A stretch of DNA of 64,000 nt from Lentzea albida (GTDB taxonomy: Bacteria > Actinomycetota > Actinomycetes > Mycobacteriales > Pseudonocardiaceae). Location of the stretch: NCBI RefSeq assembly GCF_900111005.1, contig NZ_FOFV01000013.1, positions 204,008-268,007 on the forward strand, read 5' to 3'. The position numbers were made by a program, and so were the translations under genes. Shown piece after piece: positions 1 through 7,160 of the stretch (the stretch's first letter is position 1; every line of letters starts with the position of its first letter). The notes beneath the pieces are model-generated. The model saw only the letters and a list, made by a program, of their open reading frames with translations, did not search any database and was not told the origin of the DNA.

Positions 1-2
1 CG

Positions 3-218
3 AAGGTGTTGCTGGCAGCGGGAAAGCCCTCACCGGCCACAGAGGACGCCCGGCGCTGCCTGGAGATCACGAGCGCCCGCGGCGACCGCTACGGCGAGGG
101 CGTGGCGCACCTCGTGCTCGCCGAGGCGGGCCTGGGAACGCACGCGGACCGGGCGGCCGAACTGCTCGGCACACCCGGTCTGCGCAGGGACAACCTGTTG
201 GACGGTCTGATCGGCTAG
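3..218 (+). CDS. C-terminal end of a TPR-containing regulator-like protein (5' truncated by window)
   Basis: Only the last 71 codons lie in the window; the frame is open to the left edge and ends at TAG 216-218. The sequence is helical and alanine/leucine rich, with an A-R-R-C-L-E-I-T-S-A-R-G-D-R-Y-G-E-G motif typical of TPR repeats at the end of AfsR/SARP or LuxR-type STAND regulators. It has no C-terminal DNA-binding domain, so if it is a regulator the DNA-binding part is N-terminal, as in SARP proteins. The family call is inference from repeat style only. Confidence 0.5.
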   Translation, partial: KVLLAAGKPSPATEDARRCLEITSARGDRYGEGVAHLVLAEAGLGTHADRAAELLGTPGLRRDNLLDGLIG

Positions 219-243
219 CTCACCGCCAGGATCAGCCGCGTGA

Positions 244-1098
244 TCAGCCGCAGTGCTCGAAACCGCTGGTGTAGCTGGAGGAACCGACCATGCCGCCCCA
301 CTTGACGCACTTGCCGGGCGCCTTCTTCTTCACGGGACCGGCGTAGTAGCCGTACTCGTCGCGGTCGGTCGTGCGGGCCTCGCCCTGGACCTCGAGGAAC
401 GCGCCGACGTCGGAGGCCGTGCCGATCTTGGTGGTCTTGATCGCGACGACGCAGTTGTAGCCGTTGGAGGCGTTGTACAGCAGGGAGACGCGGGCACCGG
501 TGACGTTGGCGCCGTCGATCACCTTGTAGCCGTCGCCGCAGGCCTCTTCGGGGGTGTACGGGTTGGTGGTGCCACCGCCGCCGCACTTGTTGTTCGACTT
601 GTAGTTCTTGGTGCCGTAGTACAGGATCGTCGTCCCGGAGAACTTGATTTTCTGCGGGGTGCCGTTCAGCAGCTGCTCGAAGTGCAGGTGCGCACCGGTC
701 GAACCGCCGGTGTTGCCGACGTTGCCGATGGTCTGGCCCTGCGAGACGCTCTGGCCGACCGACACCCTCTGCGCGGAGAGGTGGGCGTAGCGCGTGGTCC
801 AGCCGCTGCCGTGGTCGATCTCGATCCAGCGGCCGTAGCTCGTGCTGCCCTCGTTGCGGACCTTGCTGACCGTGCCGGACGCGGACGCCACGACCGCGTC
901 ACCCTCGTCCGCGCTGCGGTTGAGGTCGATCGCGAGCTGCGGGCTGTGGTTGGTCCTGGTCTGCCCCGACCACGTCTGTCCGCACGGGAACGGCAGCTCG
1001 AAGTTGGTGGCGGCGCTGGCCTGCGGGCCGCCGAGCACCAGCACGCCCAGTCCGATCGCGAGTCCGGCGACTCCCGAGACCACTCTCTTGAAGTTCAT
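244..1098 (-). CDS. secreted M23 (LytM-type) metallopeptidase with C-terminal cysteine-rich domain
   Basis: A 284-residue exported peptidoglycan hydrolase-like protein. The start at 1098 is preceded by GAGGGG and gives a clean signal peptide (basic MNFKR, hydrophobic core, cleavage after A-S-A near residue 29). The M23 zinc site is visible: H51 and D58 in NHSPQLAIDL, H106 in YAHLS, and H137-L-H139 in GAHLHFE. Residues about 175-284 form a second domain with four cysteines that resembles actinobacterial spore-associated-protein-type domains (CVVAIKTT, YAGPV, CVKWGG). Members of M23 cleave glycine or peptide cross-links in cell walls; the substrate here is unknown. The gene is followed tail to tail by the end of the gene at 3-218. 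Confidence 0.88.
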   Translation of the reverse strand: MNFKRVVSGVAGLAIGLGVLVLGGPQASAATNFELPFPCGQTWSGQTRTNHSPQLAIDLNRSADEGDAVVASASGTVSKVRNEGSTSYGRWIEIDHGSGWTTRYAHLSAQRVSVGQSVSQGQTIGNVGNTGGSTGAHLHFEQLLNGTPQKIKFSGTTILYYGTKNYKSNNKCGGGGTTNPYTPEEACGDGYKVIDGANVTGARVSLLYNASNGYNCVVAIKTTKIGTASDVGAFLEVQGEARTTDRDEYGYYAGPVKKKAPGKCVKWGGMVGSSSYTSGFEHCG

Positions 1099-1423
1099 GG
1101 TTTTCCCCTCAGTCATCCGAAGACCCGTCGGACCTTCGTGTATGGCGCTTTCCGTGGCTTTTTGAGCTCGCTGACCTGGGTGCTGTCGCCGTCACGTGAC
1201 GGCGGCAGCACCCAGGTTCTTGTTGTCACCCAGGTGAAGGGCGACGTGCGGGTGGGGTCGTTGTCCGGGTGGTGGTGCACGCCTTACGACGCGCCCACCT
1301 CGCCGCCGGCTCCCCAGGAACACAGATGACCGTTGCCAGTTGGCGCTTGGCGCTGACGGGCAGGTCCGGGTCCTTGACGGCACGCCCGGGGTGGTGACCG
1401 CCGTGAGAGCGGTCTCCCTCAGG
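1099..1423. other. 325-bp intergenic region with a 42-bp palindrome
   Basis: No convincing gene lies here. The main feature is a near-perfect palindrome at 1175-1216: two 21-nt arms (1175-1195 and 1196-1216, starting CCTGGGTGCTG and ending CAGCACCCAGG) with one T/G mismatch and no loop. It sits between the stop of the small secreted protein at 1424 and the peptidase start at 1098. It lacks a T-tract in the direction of the flanking genes, so it would act as a tract-less actinobacterial terminator or a cruciform/protein site rather than a classical terminator. Confidence 0.6.
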
Positions 1424-1855
1424 TCAGCAACGGATGCTGGTGCGCCCGGTGGGCGTGTTGCCGCCCCACTTGATGTTGCCGACGGCGTGGGTGCACACGC
1501 TCAGCGTGTTGGTGCCCGAGGACCAGTTGTCCGCCTTGTTGCTCGCGCACTTCAGGCCTTCGAGCGAGTAGGGCGCGCTCGAGCCGGTGGCGACCGAGAC
1601 GCAGACCTCCCAGTTGGAGTGCGAGGAGCGGAAGCCCTCCCACACGTAGGTGTAGGCCCAGTTCTTGTTGCAGCCCTTGAACTGCTTGACCGAGCCGATG
1701 GTGGTGCCGCCGCTCGTGATGTAGGCGGTGGACCCGATCTGCGTCACCGGGCCGCAGCCCGGCGCCGACTCGGCCTGCGCGGGCGCGGACAGCCCGAGCA
1801 TCGCGCCGCCGACGATCACGGCCGCACCGAGCGCGCTGGCGATCTTGCTGAACAT
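1424..1855 (-). CDS. small secreted cysteine-containing protein
   Basis: A 143-residue protein with an obvious signal peptide (MFSKIASALGAAVIVGGAML, cleavage after AQA near residue 28) and a GAGGGAG ribosome site. The mature part of about 115 residues has six cysteines, which could make three disulfides, and a G-C-N-K-N-W-A-Y-T-Y-V-W segment that recalls the R-W-S-P-G-C-R-T-N-W-V-R-V segment of the next gene upstream, so both may belong to one beta-rich fold (DUF2690-like). I do not recognise a function. It ends in GNIKWGG followed by a C-terminal cysteine, similar to the KWGG of the neighbouring M23 protein. Confidence 0.75.
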   Translation of the reverse strand: MFSKIASALGAAVIVGGAMLGLSAPAQAESAPGCGPVTQIGSTAYITSGGTTIGSVKQFKGCNKNWAYTYVWEGFRSSHSNWEVCVSVATGSSAPYSLEGLKCASNKADNWSSGTNTLSVCTHAVGNIKWGGNTPTGRTSIRC

Positions 1856-1932
1856 GCTTCTCCCTCAACGGTTCTACTGTGGTGCAGGTGCAGGTGGTCA
1901 GTCGGTGATGTAGCCGGTCACGGCGCGCCCCC

Positions 1933-2352
1933 TCAGCAAGCGCTCGACGCGAGGCGGGCGGTGCGGTGCACGCCGTTGGAGTCGACGTAGAGCACCTCGC
2001 CGCGGGCGCAGCCGGGCGCGTGGACCATGTTTCCCCAGTGGTTGCCGGGCGTTCCCGCCGCGACGAAGCCGACGTGGTCGCTGCCCGACCACACCGTGAT
2101 GCGCAGAGCCGAGTCGCCGCCCGAGTAGTTCGAGACGCGCACCCAGTTCGTCCTGCAACCGGGCGACCACCGCAGCTCCGCCGTGCCGCCCGTGTACATG
2201 GGCGCGGTGTCGGCGGTCGTGGAACCACCGCTGCACCCGGCGGACACCGGGTCCTTGTCGTTGCACCCGCGCCCGCTGCAGGACGCGGCCTGTGCGTCCG
2301 GCGCCATCAGGAGCGTGAACGCGGCCGCGGCGATCAGGGCTGTCGACTTCAT
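1933..2352 (-). CDS. secreted DUF2690-like protein
   Basis: A 139-residue exported protein; the ATG at 2352 gives the signal peptide MKSTALIAAAAFTLLMAPDA cut after AQA. The mature start CSGRGCNDKDPVSAGC and the later ELRWSPGCRTNWVRV match the pattern of the DUF2690 (YjfA-type) family, small secreted actinobacterial proteins without known function. Two further cysteine pairs are near the C terminus. It forms a same-strand group with the secreted protein at 1424-1855 and the M23 peptidase, suggesting a cell-envelope or exported-protein cluster, but no joint pathway is proven. A longer start 24 nt upstream is possible but lacks support. Confidence 0.7.
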   Translation of the reverse strand: MKSTALIAAAAFTLLMAPDAQAASCSGRGCNDKDPVSAGCSGGSTTADTAPMYTGGTAELRWSPGCRTNWVRVSNYSGGDSALRITVWSGSDHVGFVAAGTPGNHWGNMVHAPGCARGEVLYVDSNGVHRTARLASSAC

Positions 2353-2482
2353 GACGCAGACACTGCCGACCGGCACTCACAGCGACCTGACAGCTGCACC
2401 CGGTCAGATGTCAGCGCGGTGTCAGAAGCCCATGTCAGCGATCGGTGCGCGAGCGGTCAGCGGGTTCGGTGAAGGTGTTGGC

Positions 2483-3139
2483 ATGACGTGGTTGCGCAAG
2501 CCCTGGGTGGGCCCGTTGGCGTTCGTGGTGGTGGCTTTCGTGGCGTTCTCGCTGCCGCCGTACCTGACCGGTGATCGGCTGCAGTCGCGCGTGCAGTCGG
2601 ATTGGGGACCGCACTACCCCTTGCTCGTCGTGCACGTCGTCTGCGCGTCGATCGCCATCCTCACGTGCGTGGTGCAGATCTGGCCGTGGTTCCGCGCCCG
2701 CTTCCCCGCGTGGCACCGCCGCGTCGGCCGCGTCTACGTGCTCGCGGGCGTGTTGCCCGCCGGTCTGTCGGGCCTCGTCATCGGCTGGATGACTCCGTTC
2801 GGCCCGGTCGCCCAGGTCAGCAACGTGCTGCTCGCCGTGCTGTGGCTGGCGTTCACGTGGCTCGCGTGGCGCGCGGCCCGGCAGCGGCGGTTCCGCGACC
2901 ACCGCAAGTGGATGATCCGCAGCTTCGTGCTCACCGTCTCGATCATCACGAACCGCATCTGGGGCGTGCTCGCGTTCCTCGCCTTCGCCGGCCGCGTGCC
3001 GGAGGCGGAGCTGCCCGCGACTATTTCCGGCATCTCGACGTGGGCGGGGTGGACGATCCCGTTGCTGATCTCGCAGTGGTGGCTCGAGCGCAAGCCGCGG
3101 CGGGCTCCGGCCGAGCGGCGCGAGGCCGTTCCCGTGTGA
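2483..3139 (+). CDS. DUF2306 integral membrane protein
   Basis: A 218-residue protein with about five to six hydrophobic segments (PLAFVVVAFVAFSLPPYL near residue 10, LLVVHVVCASIAILTCVVQI near 50, two central helices, a late LLISQWW helix) and a conserved-looking FRDHRKWMIRSF loop. This arrangement with histidines near membrane edges (HAHR/HRRVGRVY) fits DUF2306, a family of membrane proteins of unknown role, possibly heme-linked. ATG 2483 is chosen because GAAGG lies 7 nt upstream and the hydrophobic N terminus begins there. It is divergent from the secreted protein at 1933-2352. Confidence 0.75.
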   Translation: MTWLRKPWVGPLAFVVVAFVAFSLPPYLTGDRLQSRVQSDWGPHYPLLVVHVVCASIAILTCVVQIWPWFRARFPAWHRRVGRVYVLAGVLPAGLSGLVIGWMTPFGPVAQVSNVLLAVLWLAFTWLAWRAARQRRFRDHRKWMIRSFVLTVSIITNRIWGVLAFLAFAGRVPEAELPATISGISTWAGWTIPLLISQWWLERKPRRAPAERREAVPV

Positions 3140-3165
3140 CGGCCGGGCGACTACGGTCGGCGTTC

Positions 3166-3807
3166 ATGAGGCTACTGCTCGCTGTGCTGATGATGGTCGT
3201 GCTCGCCCCGGTCGCGTCCGCCGCACCGGCGGCCCCGCCGACCGCGAGGTGCGAGTTCATCCCGACGCCGGAGAACCCGGCCGCCCGCCCGGTCCAGCCG
3301 CCGCGCGCCGTCGTGCCCGCGCGCGGCACCGTGAAGGTCACCATCGTGACGAACTACGGCGTCGTCATCGCCGCTCTGGACCGCGCCAACGCGCCGTGCG
3401 GCGTCGAGAACTTCGCCCACCTGGCGCGGAGCTGGTTCTACACGATGACGCAGTGCTGGCGCCTGACCGACACCACGCGCCTCGGCGTGCTGCAGTGCGG
3501 CGACATCTACCGCGCCGAGGAGGGCGGCCCCGGCTACCGGTTCGCCGACGAGGTGACGGGCAAGGAGACCTACGGGCGCGGCACCATCGCCTACGGCAAC
3601 CAGGGGCCGGGGACGAACGGCAGCGAGTTCTTCATCGTGCACTCGTTCGCCAACATCCAGCCCGTCTACACGGTGATGGGGCACGTCACCCACGGCATGG
3701 ACACGCTGGACCGGATCGTCGCCGCGGGCATCGTGCCGCAGCCGGACGGCCTGCTCGACGGCGCTCCGAAGAAGCCGGTGAGGATCCTGCACGTCGTCGC
3801 TGGTTAG
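3166..3807 (+). CDS. secreted cyclophilin-type peptidyl-prolyl isomerase
   Basis: A 213-residue protein with signal peptide (MRLLLAVLMMVVLAPVASAA) followed by a cyclophilin domain from about residue 55: VTNYGVVIAALD, the loop VENFAHLARSWFY, GVLQCGD (the usual QGGD position), and GPGTNGSEFFIV, the standard active-site strand. Cyclophilins catalyse proline cis-trans isomerisation and here would act on exported proteins outside the membrane. The canonical FHR of the active site is replaced by C-W-R (TQCWRLT), with a second cysteine in LQCGD, so a disulfide near the active site and altered activity are possible. Confidence 0.85.
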   Translation: MRLLLAVLMMVVLAPVASAAPAAPPTARCEFIPTPENPAARPVQPPRAVVPARGTVKVTIVTNYGVVIAALDRANAPCGVENFAHLARSWFYTMTQCWRLTDTTRLGVLQCGDIYRAEEGGPGYRFADEVTGKETYGRGTIAYGNQGPGTNGSEFFIVHSFANIQPVYTVMGHVTHGMDTLDRIVAAGIVPQPDGLLDGAPKKPVRILHVVAG

Positions 3808-3817
3808 GGTGTGGCCC

Positions 3818-4561
3818 GTGCGGAAGATCCTGGTCATCGGTATCGGCGCGGGCAACCCAGACCACCTGACGGTGCAGGCCGTCAAGGCGTTGCAGACGGT
3901 CGACGTGTACTTCGTGCTGGACAAGGGGTCCGTGAAGCAGGAGCTCGTCGACCTGCGCGCCTCGATCCTGGCGGCGCACGTGACGCGCCCGTACCGCTGG
4001 GTCGAGGGCCGGGACCCGGACCGCGACCGCACCCCCGCCGACTACGCCGCCACCATCGAGAAGTGGCGCCGCGACCGCGCCGACGTGGTGCTGTCGCTGC
4101 TGTCGGAACTGGGCGAGGACGAGGTCGGCGCGTTCCTGGTGTGGGGCGACCCGTCCCTGTACGACTCGACGCTGGCGATCCTCGACGACCTGCTGGCCCG
4201 CGGCTCGGAGTTCTCCGTGGAGGTGATCCCGGGCGTCACGTCGGTGGCGGCGCTGACGGCCGGCCACCGGGTGGCGCTGAACCAGGTCGGCAAGCCGGTG
4301 CAGATCACGACCGGCCGCCGCCTGGCCGAGGGGTGGCCGTCCGATGTGGACGACGTGGCCGTGATGCTGGACGCGTCGTACTCGTTCGAGGGCGTGGACC
4401 CCGACACGTGGATCTACTGGGGCGCCTATCTGGGGATGCCGGACGAGATCCTGGTGTCCGGGCGGGTCGGGGACGTGGCGGCGGAGATCCGCGCGGTGCG
4501 GTCCGCCGCACGTGAGCGCAAGGGCTGGATCATGGACACCTACCTGCTGCGTCGGCCCTGA
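3818..4561 (+). CDS. cobF: precorrin-6A synthase (deacetylating)
   Basis: Aerobic cobalamin pathway methyltransferase that methylates precorrin-5 at C1 with loss of acetate, using S-adenosylmethionine. The tetrapyrrole methylase fold is clear: RKILVIGIGAGNPDHLT at the N terminus (SAM-binding GxGxGxxD), VWGDPSLYDSTL in the middle, and EVIPGVTSVAALTA. The length (247 residues) fits CobF. GTG 3818 is preferred over GTG 3809 because AGGG at 3806-3809 is then 8 nt away and homologs begin M-R-K-I-L-V-I-G. It stands 10 nt after the cyclophilin gene, away from other cob genes; no cobalamin riboswitch was seen upstream. Confidence 0.9.
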   Translation: MRKILVIGIGAGNPDHLTVQAVKALQTVDVYFVLDKGSVKQELVDLRASILAAHVTRPYRWVEGRDPDRDRTPADYAATIEKWRRDRADVVLSLLSELGEDEVGAFLVWGDPSLYDSTLAILDDLLARGSEFSVEVIPGVTSVAALTAGHRVALNQVGKPVQITTGRRLAEGWPSDVDDVAVMLDASYSFEGVDPDTWIYWGAYLGMPDEILVSGRVGDVAAEIRAVRSAARERKGWIMDTYLLRRP

Positions 4562-4567
4562 CCTCTC

Positions 4568-5104
4568 CTACTCGGCGACCAGCCGCTCGACGGAGCGGAC
4601 GACGAGGTCCCTGTTCGCGTTCGGCGTGCTGAACGCGAGGATCGACATGTGCACGACCAGGTCCAGCAGGTCCGTGGCGTCGAACGCGGCGGTGATCCTG
4701 CCGTCCGCCTGGGCCTGGGCGACGGCCTCGACCTTGTGCCGGTACGCCTCGGCCTCCGGCTCCGGAACGGACTCGAACCCGTTCTCGAGCCGGTGGTACG
4801 CCGCGAGCCTGAGCAGGCGCGGCTCCTCCTGGTAGGCGTCGAACAGCCTGCCCGCGTAGCCGGGGAGGTCGTCGGGCGTGATCGGCACGTCGCGGACGAC
4901 CCGGTCGATCTGGATCTTCAGCAGCTCGGTGAACAGTCCCTCCTTGCTGCCGAAGTAGGCGTAGATCATCGCCTTGTTGCACCCGGCCTTCGCCGCGATG
5001 CGGTCGACGCGCGCGCCGGCGATGCCGTACTCGGCGAACTCGTCGAGAGCCGCTTCGAGCAGGTTCGCCTTGGTCGCTTCCTTGTCCCTCGCCACGTCGT
5101 CCAT
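4568..5104 (-). CDS. TetR family transcriptional regulator
   Basis: A 178-residue repressor-type protein. The N-terminal TetR helix-turn-helix is textbook: KANLLEAALDEFAEYGIAG, then VDRIAAKAGCNKAMIYAYFGSKEGLF. The C-terminal ligand domain follows. ATG 5104 is used since upstream in-frame codons run through the operator repeats. It is divergent from the SDR gene at 5230 and the space between holds four ACCAACCGGTTGGT-like sites in two pairs, so it almost certainly represses itself and the SDR gene; the inducer is unknown. Confidence 0.9.
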   Translation of the reverse strand: MDDVARDKEATKANLLEAALDEFAEYGIAGARVDRIAAKAGCNKAMIYAYFGSKEGLFTELLKIQIDRVVRDVPITPDDLPGYAGRLFDAYQEEPRLLRLAAYHRLENGFESVPEPEAEAYRHKVEAVAQAQADGRITAAFDATDLLDLVVHMSILAFSTPNANRDLVVRSVERLVAE

Positions 5105-5108
5105 CTTA

Positions 5109-5217
5109 ACCAACCGGTTGGTCGAGACAACTAACCGTTTAGTTGACAGACTCGTGGGGACGTGCTTACCTAGCTCTACCAACCAAACGGTTAGTTAACT
5201 TATCCAACCGGTTAGTC
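5109..5217. promoter_or_regulatory. four TetR-type operator sites in two pairs with identical 21-bp spacing
   Basis: Site 1 at 5109-5122 is a perfect 14-bp palindrome ACCAACCGGTTGGT. Site 2 at 5129-5144 is AACTAACCGTTTAGTT, site 3 at 5181-5196 is AACCAAACGGTTAGTT, and site 4 around 5202-5217 contains CCAACCGGTTAG. Centres lie at 5115.5, 5136.5, 5188.5 and 5209.5, so each pair is 21 bp (two helical turns) apart and the pairs are 73 bp apart in register. A TTGACA hexamer (5143-5148) overlaps site 2, and site 4 abuts the ribosome site of the SDR gene. This suits cooperative binding of two dimers per promoter. Confidence 0.85.
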
Positions 5218-5229
5218 AGGGAGCGGGTC

Positions 5230-6051
5230 ATGAAGGTCGCACTGGTCACGGGAGCCTCGTCCGGCATCGGCGAAGCCACGGCGGTTGAGCTGCACAAAGC
5301 CGGCTACACGGTGTACGCGGCGGCGCGGCGGGTGCAGCGGATGGAAGGGCTGGCGGCGCAGGGCGTCAAGGTGCTCGAGATGGACGTGACCGACGACGAG
5401 TCGATGGTCGCGGGCGTCAAGAAGGTCATCGCGGAGTCCGGGCGGATCGACCTGCTGGTGAACAACGCCGGCTACGGGTCGTACGGGGCGTTCGAGGACG
5501 TGCCGCTGTCCGAGGGCAAGTACCAGTTCGAGGTGAACGTGTTCGGGCTCGCCCGGCTGGTGCAGCTGGTGGTCCCGCACATGCGGGCGCAGCGGAGCGG
5601 GCGGATCGTGAACGTCTCGTCCATCGGCGGCAAGATCTACGAACCGCTCGGCGGCTGGTACCACTCCACGAAGTTCGCGGTCGAGGGGCTGAGCGACTCG
5701 CTGCGCCTGGAGCTGAAGCCGTTCGGGATCGACGTCGTGGTGATCCAGCCCGGCGCGATCAAGACCGAGTGGGGCGGGATCGCCGTCGAGAACCTGCGCA
5801 AGCGGTCCGGCGAGGGCGCCTACAAGGAGCAGGTGCGGCAGCTGTCGGCGTTCTTCGGGCAGGTCGAACGCGGTTCGGAGCCCAAGGTGATCGCGGACGT
5901 GATCGTGAAGGCGGCCGAGGCGAGGAGGCCGCGCACGAGGTACGCGGCGGGGTTCGGTGCGGGGCCGATCCTGTTCGCGCGCAGGGTGTTGCCGGACCGC
6001 GGGTTCGACGCGCTGTTCCTCGGCGCGATGCGCCACGCGGGGCGTGTCTGA
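5230..6051 (+). CDS. short-chain dehydrogenase/reductase
   Basis: A 273-residue classical SDR using NAD(P)H. TGASSGIG at residues 7-14 is the nucleotide-binding loop, LVNNAGYG the structural motif, NVSSIGG the catalytic serine strand and YHSTK the catalytic Tyr-x-x-x-Lys. The R-R-V-Q-R after the second strand favours NADP. The family includes oxidoreductases annotated as general SDR of the YqjQ/retinol-dehydrogenase type; the substrate cannot be told. AGGGAGCGGG lies just upstream of ATG 5230. It is controlled by the divergent TetR gene through four operators, so it probably responds to a small toxic or lipophilic ligand. Confidence 0.9.
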   Translation: MKVALVTGASSGIGEATAVELHKAGYTVYAAARRVQRMEGLAAQGVKVLEMDVTDDESMVAGVKKVIAESGRIDLLVNNAGYGSYGAFEDVPLSEGKYQFEVNVFGLARLVQLVVPHMRAQRSGRIVNVSSIGGKIYEPLGGWYHSTKFAVEGLSDSLRLELKPFGIDVVVIQPGAIKTEWGGIAVENLRKRSGEGAYKEQVRQLSAFFGQVERGSEPKVIADVIVKAAEARRPRTRYAAGFGAGPILFARRVLPDRGFDALFLGAMRHAGRV

Positions 6052-6089
6052 GCAGGTACCTTCGGTTCAGAACCACCGAGGGGAGTCGT

Positions 6090-6983
6090 GTGCACGAGGG
6101 GCTGTCGCCGGAAGCCGAGAAGCTCTACCTGGCGATGCTGCGGGGGGACGCCGACGCCGGGCTGGACCCAGCACGCGAGGAGCTCGAACGGCTGGGGCTG
6201 GTCAGGAACAACGACGTGCGCCCGCCCCGGTCGGCATTGGCGGCGATCGCCTCCGGCCACGAGGCCGCGGCCGCGCGGGCGCGTGAGACCGCCGAGGTCC
6301 TGGCCGCCGCCTATGCCGAGCGCGGCGCGAAGGAAGTCGACTTCGTCGAGGTGCTCAAGGGCGCGGACGAGGTGATCAGCACGTTCGAGGAGATGCAGAG
6401 CCAGGCCAAGTCGGCGATCCGGGCGCTCGACCCCGGTTCGTACCTGAGCCCGCAGCCGGAGGCGAGTCCCGCGCAGCCTCCGGCGCTGGCCCGCGGCGTC
6501 GCGTACCGGGTCGTGTACGAGTCGGCACTGCTGCAGACCGAACGCGGGCTCGCGTCGGTGCAGGAGAGCATCGCGGTGGGCGAGCAGGCGCGAACGTTCC
6601 CCGGCGTGCCGCTCAAGCTCGTGATCGCCGACTCGGACCGGGCGTTGATCGCGGTGCCGACCGTCACGGGCGGGAACGTCGTGGCACTTCTCATTCACCC
6701 GTCCGTGCTACTGAGCGCGTTGATCGAGTTGTTCGAGGCGTTCTGGCGCATGGCCGTGTCGATCACGCCCGGCGGCCAGGAGGACACGGACGCGGAGCCG
6801 ACGACGGCCACCCGCCAGCTGATGGCGCTGCTCAGCGCCGGTCTGACGGACGAGTCGATCGCGCGTGAGCTCGGCATCAGCGAGCGCACGCTGCACCGCC
6901 GGGTGAGCCGGTTGCAGCAGTTGCTGGGGGCGCAGACCCGGTTCCAGCTCGGCGTGCAGGCGTCACGGCAAGGTTGGCTCTAG
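6090..6983 (+). CDS. LuxR-type helix-turn-helix regulator with TrmB-like N terminus
   Basis: A 297-residue protein. The C-terminal 65 residues carry a LuxR/GerE-like HTH (LMALLSAGLTDESIARELGISERTLHRRVSRL). The N terminus (LSPEAEKLYLAMLRGD, then EELERLGLVRNN) looks like a winged-helix sugar-sensing (TrmB/PLD-like) start found in many actinobacterial regulators that have a middle alpha-beta ligand domain (residues about 130-220, YRVVYESALL, PLKLVIADSDRALIAVP). GTG 6090 follows GAGGGGAG. It is transcribed with, but 38 nt after, the SDR gene. Target genes are unknown; the downstream secreted peptidase is a possible one. Confidence 0.75.
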   Translation: MHEGLSPEAEKLYLAMLRGDADAGLDPAREELERLGLVRNNDVRPPRSALAAIASGHEAAAARARETAEVLAAAYAERGAKEVDFVEVLKGADEVISTFEEMQSQAKSAIRALDPGSYLSPQPEASPAQPPALARGVAYRVVYESALLQTERGLASVQESIAVGEQARTFPGVPLKLVIADSDRALIAVPTVTGGNVVALLIHPSVLLSALIELFEAFWRMAVSITPGGQEDTDAEPTTATRQLMALLSAGLTDESIARELGISERTLHRRVSRLQQLLGAQTRFQLGVQASRQGWL

Positions 6984-7160
6984 TCACGACTGGTAATCGA
7001 GACGCTGATCTTCATCACTCTGTGAACACGATCGGTGACGGTTTCCAGACATGGCGACTTTCTGCCATCACCCAGGAGTGTTAAACGCGGGCTTCACCCC
7101 TTCTCCTCTGATGCAAGCGCGGCCTCACCCGGCCGTGCGGGGGCAGGAAGGGATCCACCA

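Noticed and set aside
3700..3818. Cobalamin riboswitch before cobF
   Set aside because: The gap to the preceding gene is 10 nt, and no suitable structure can lie there.
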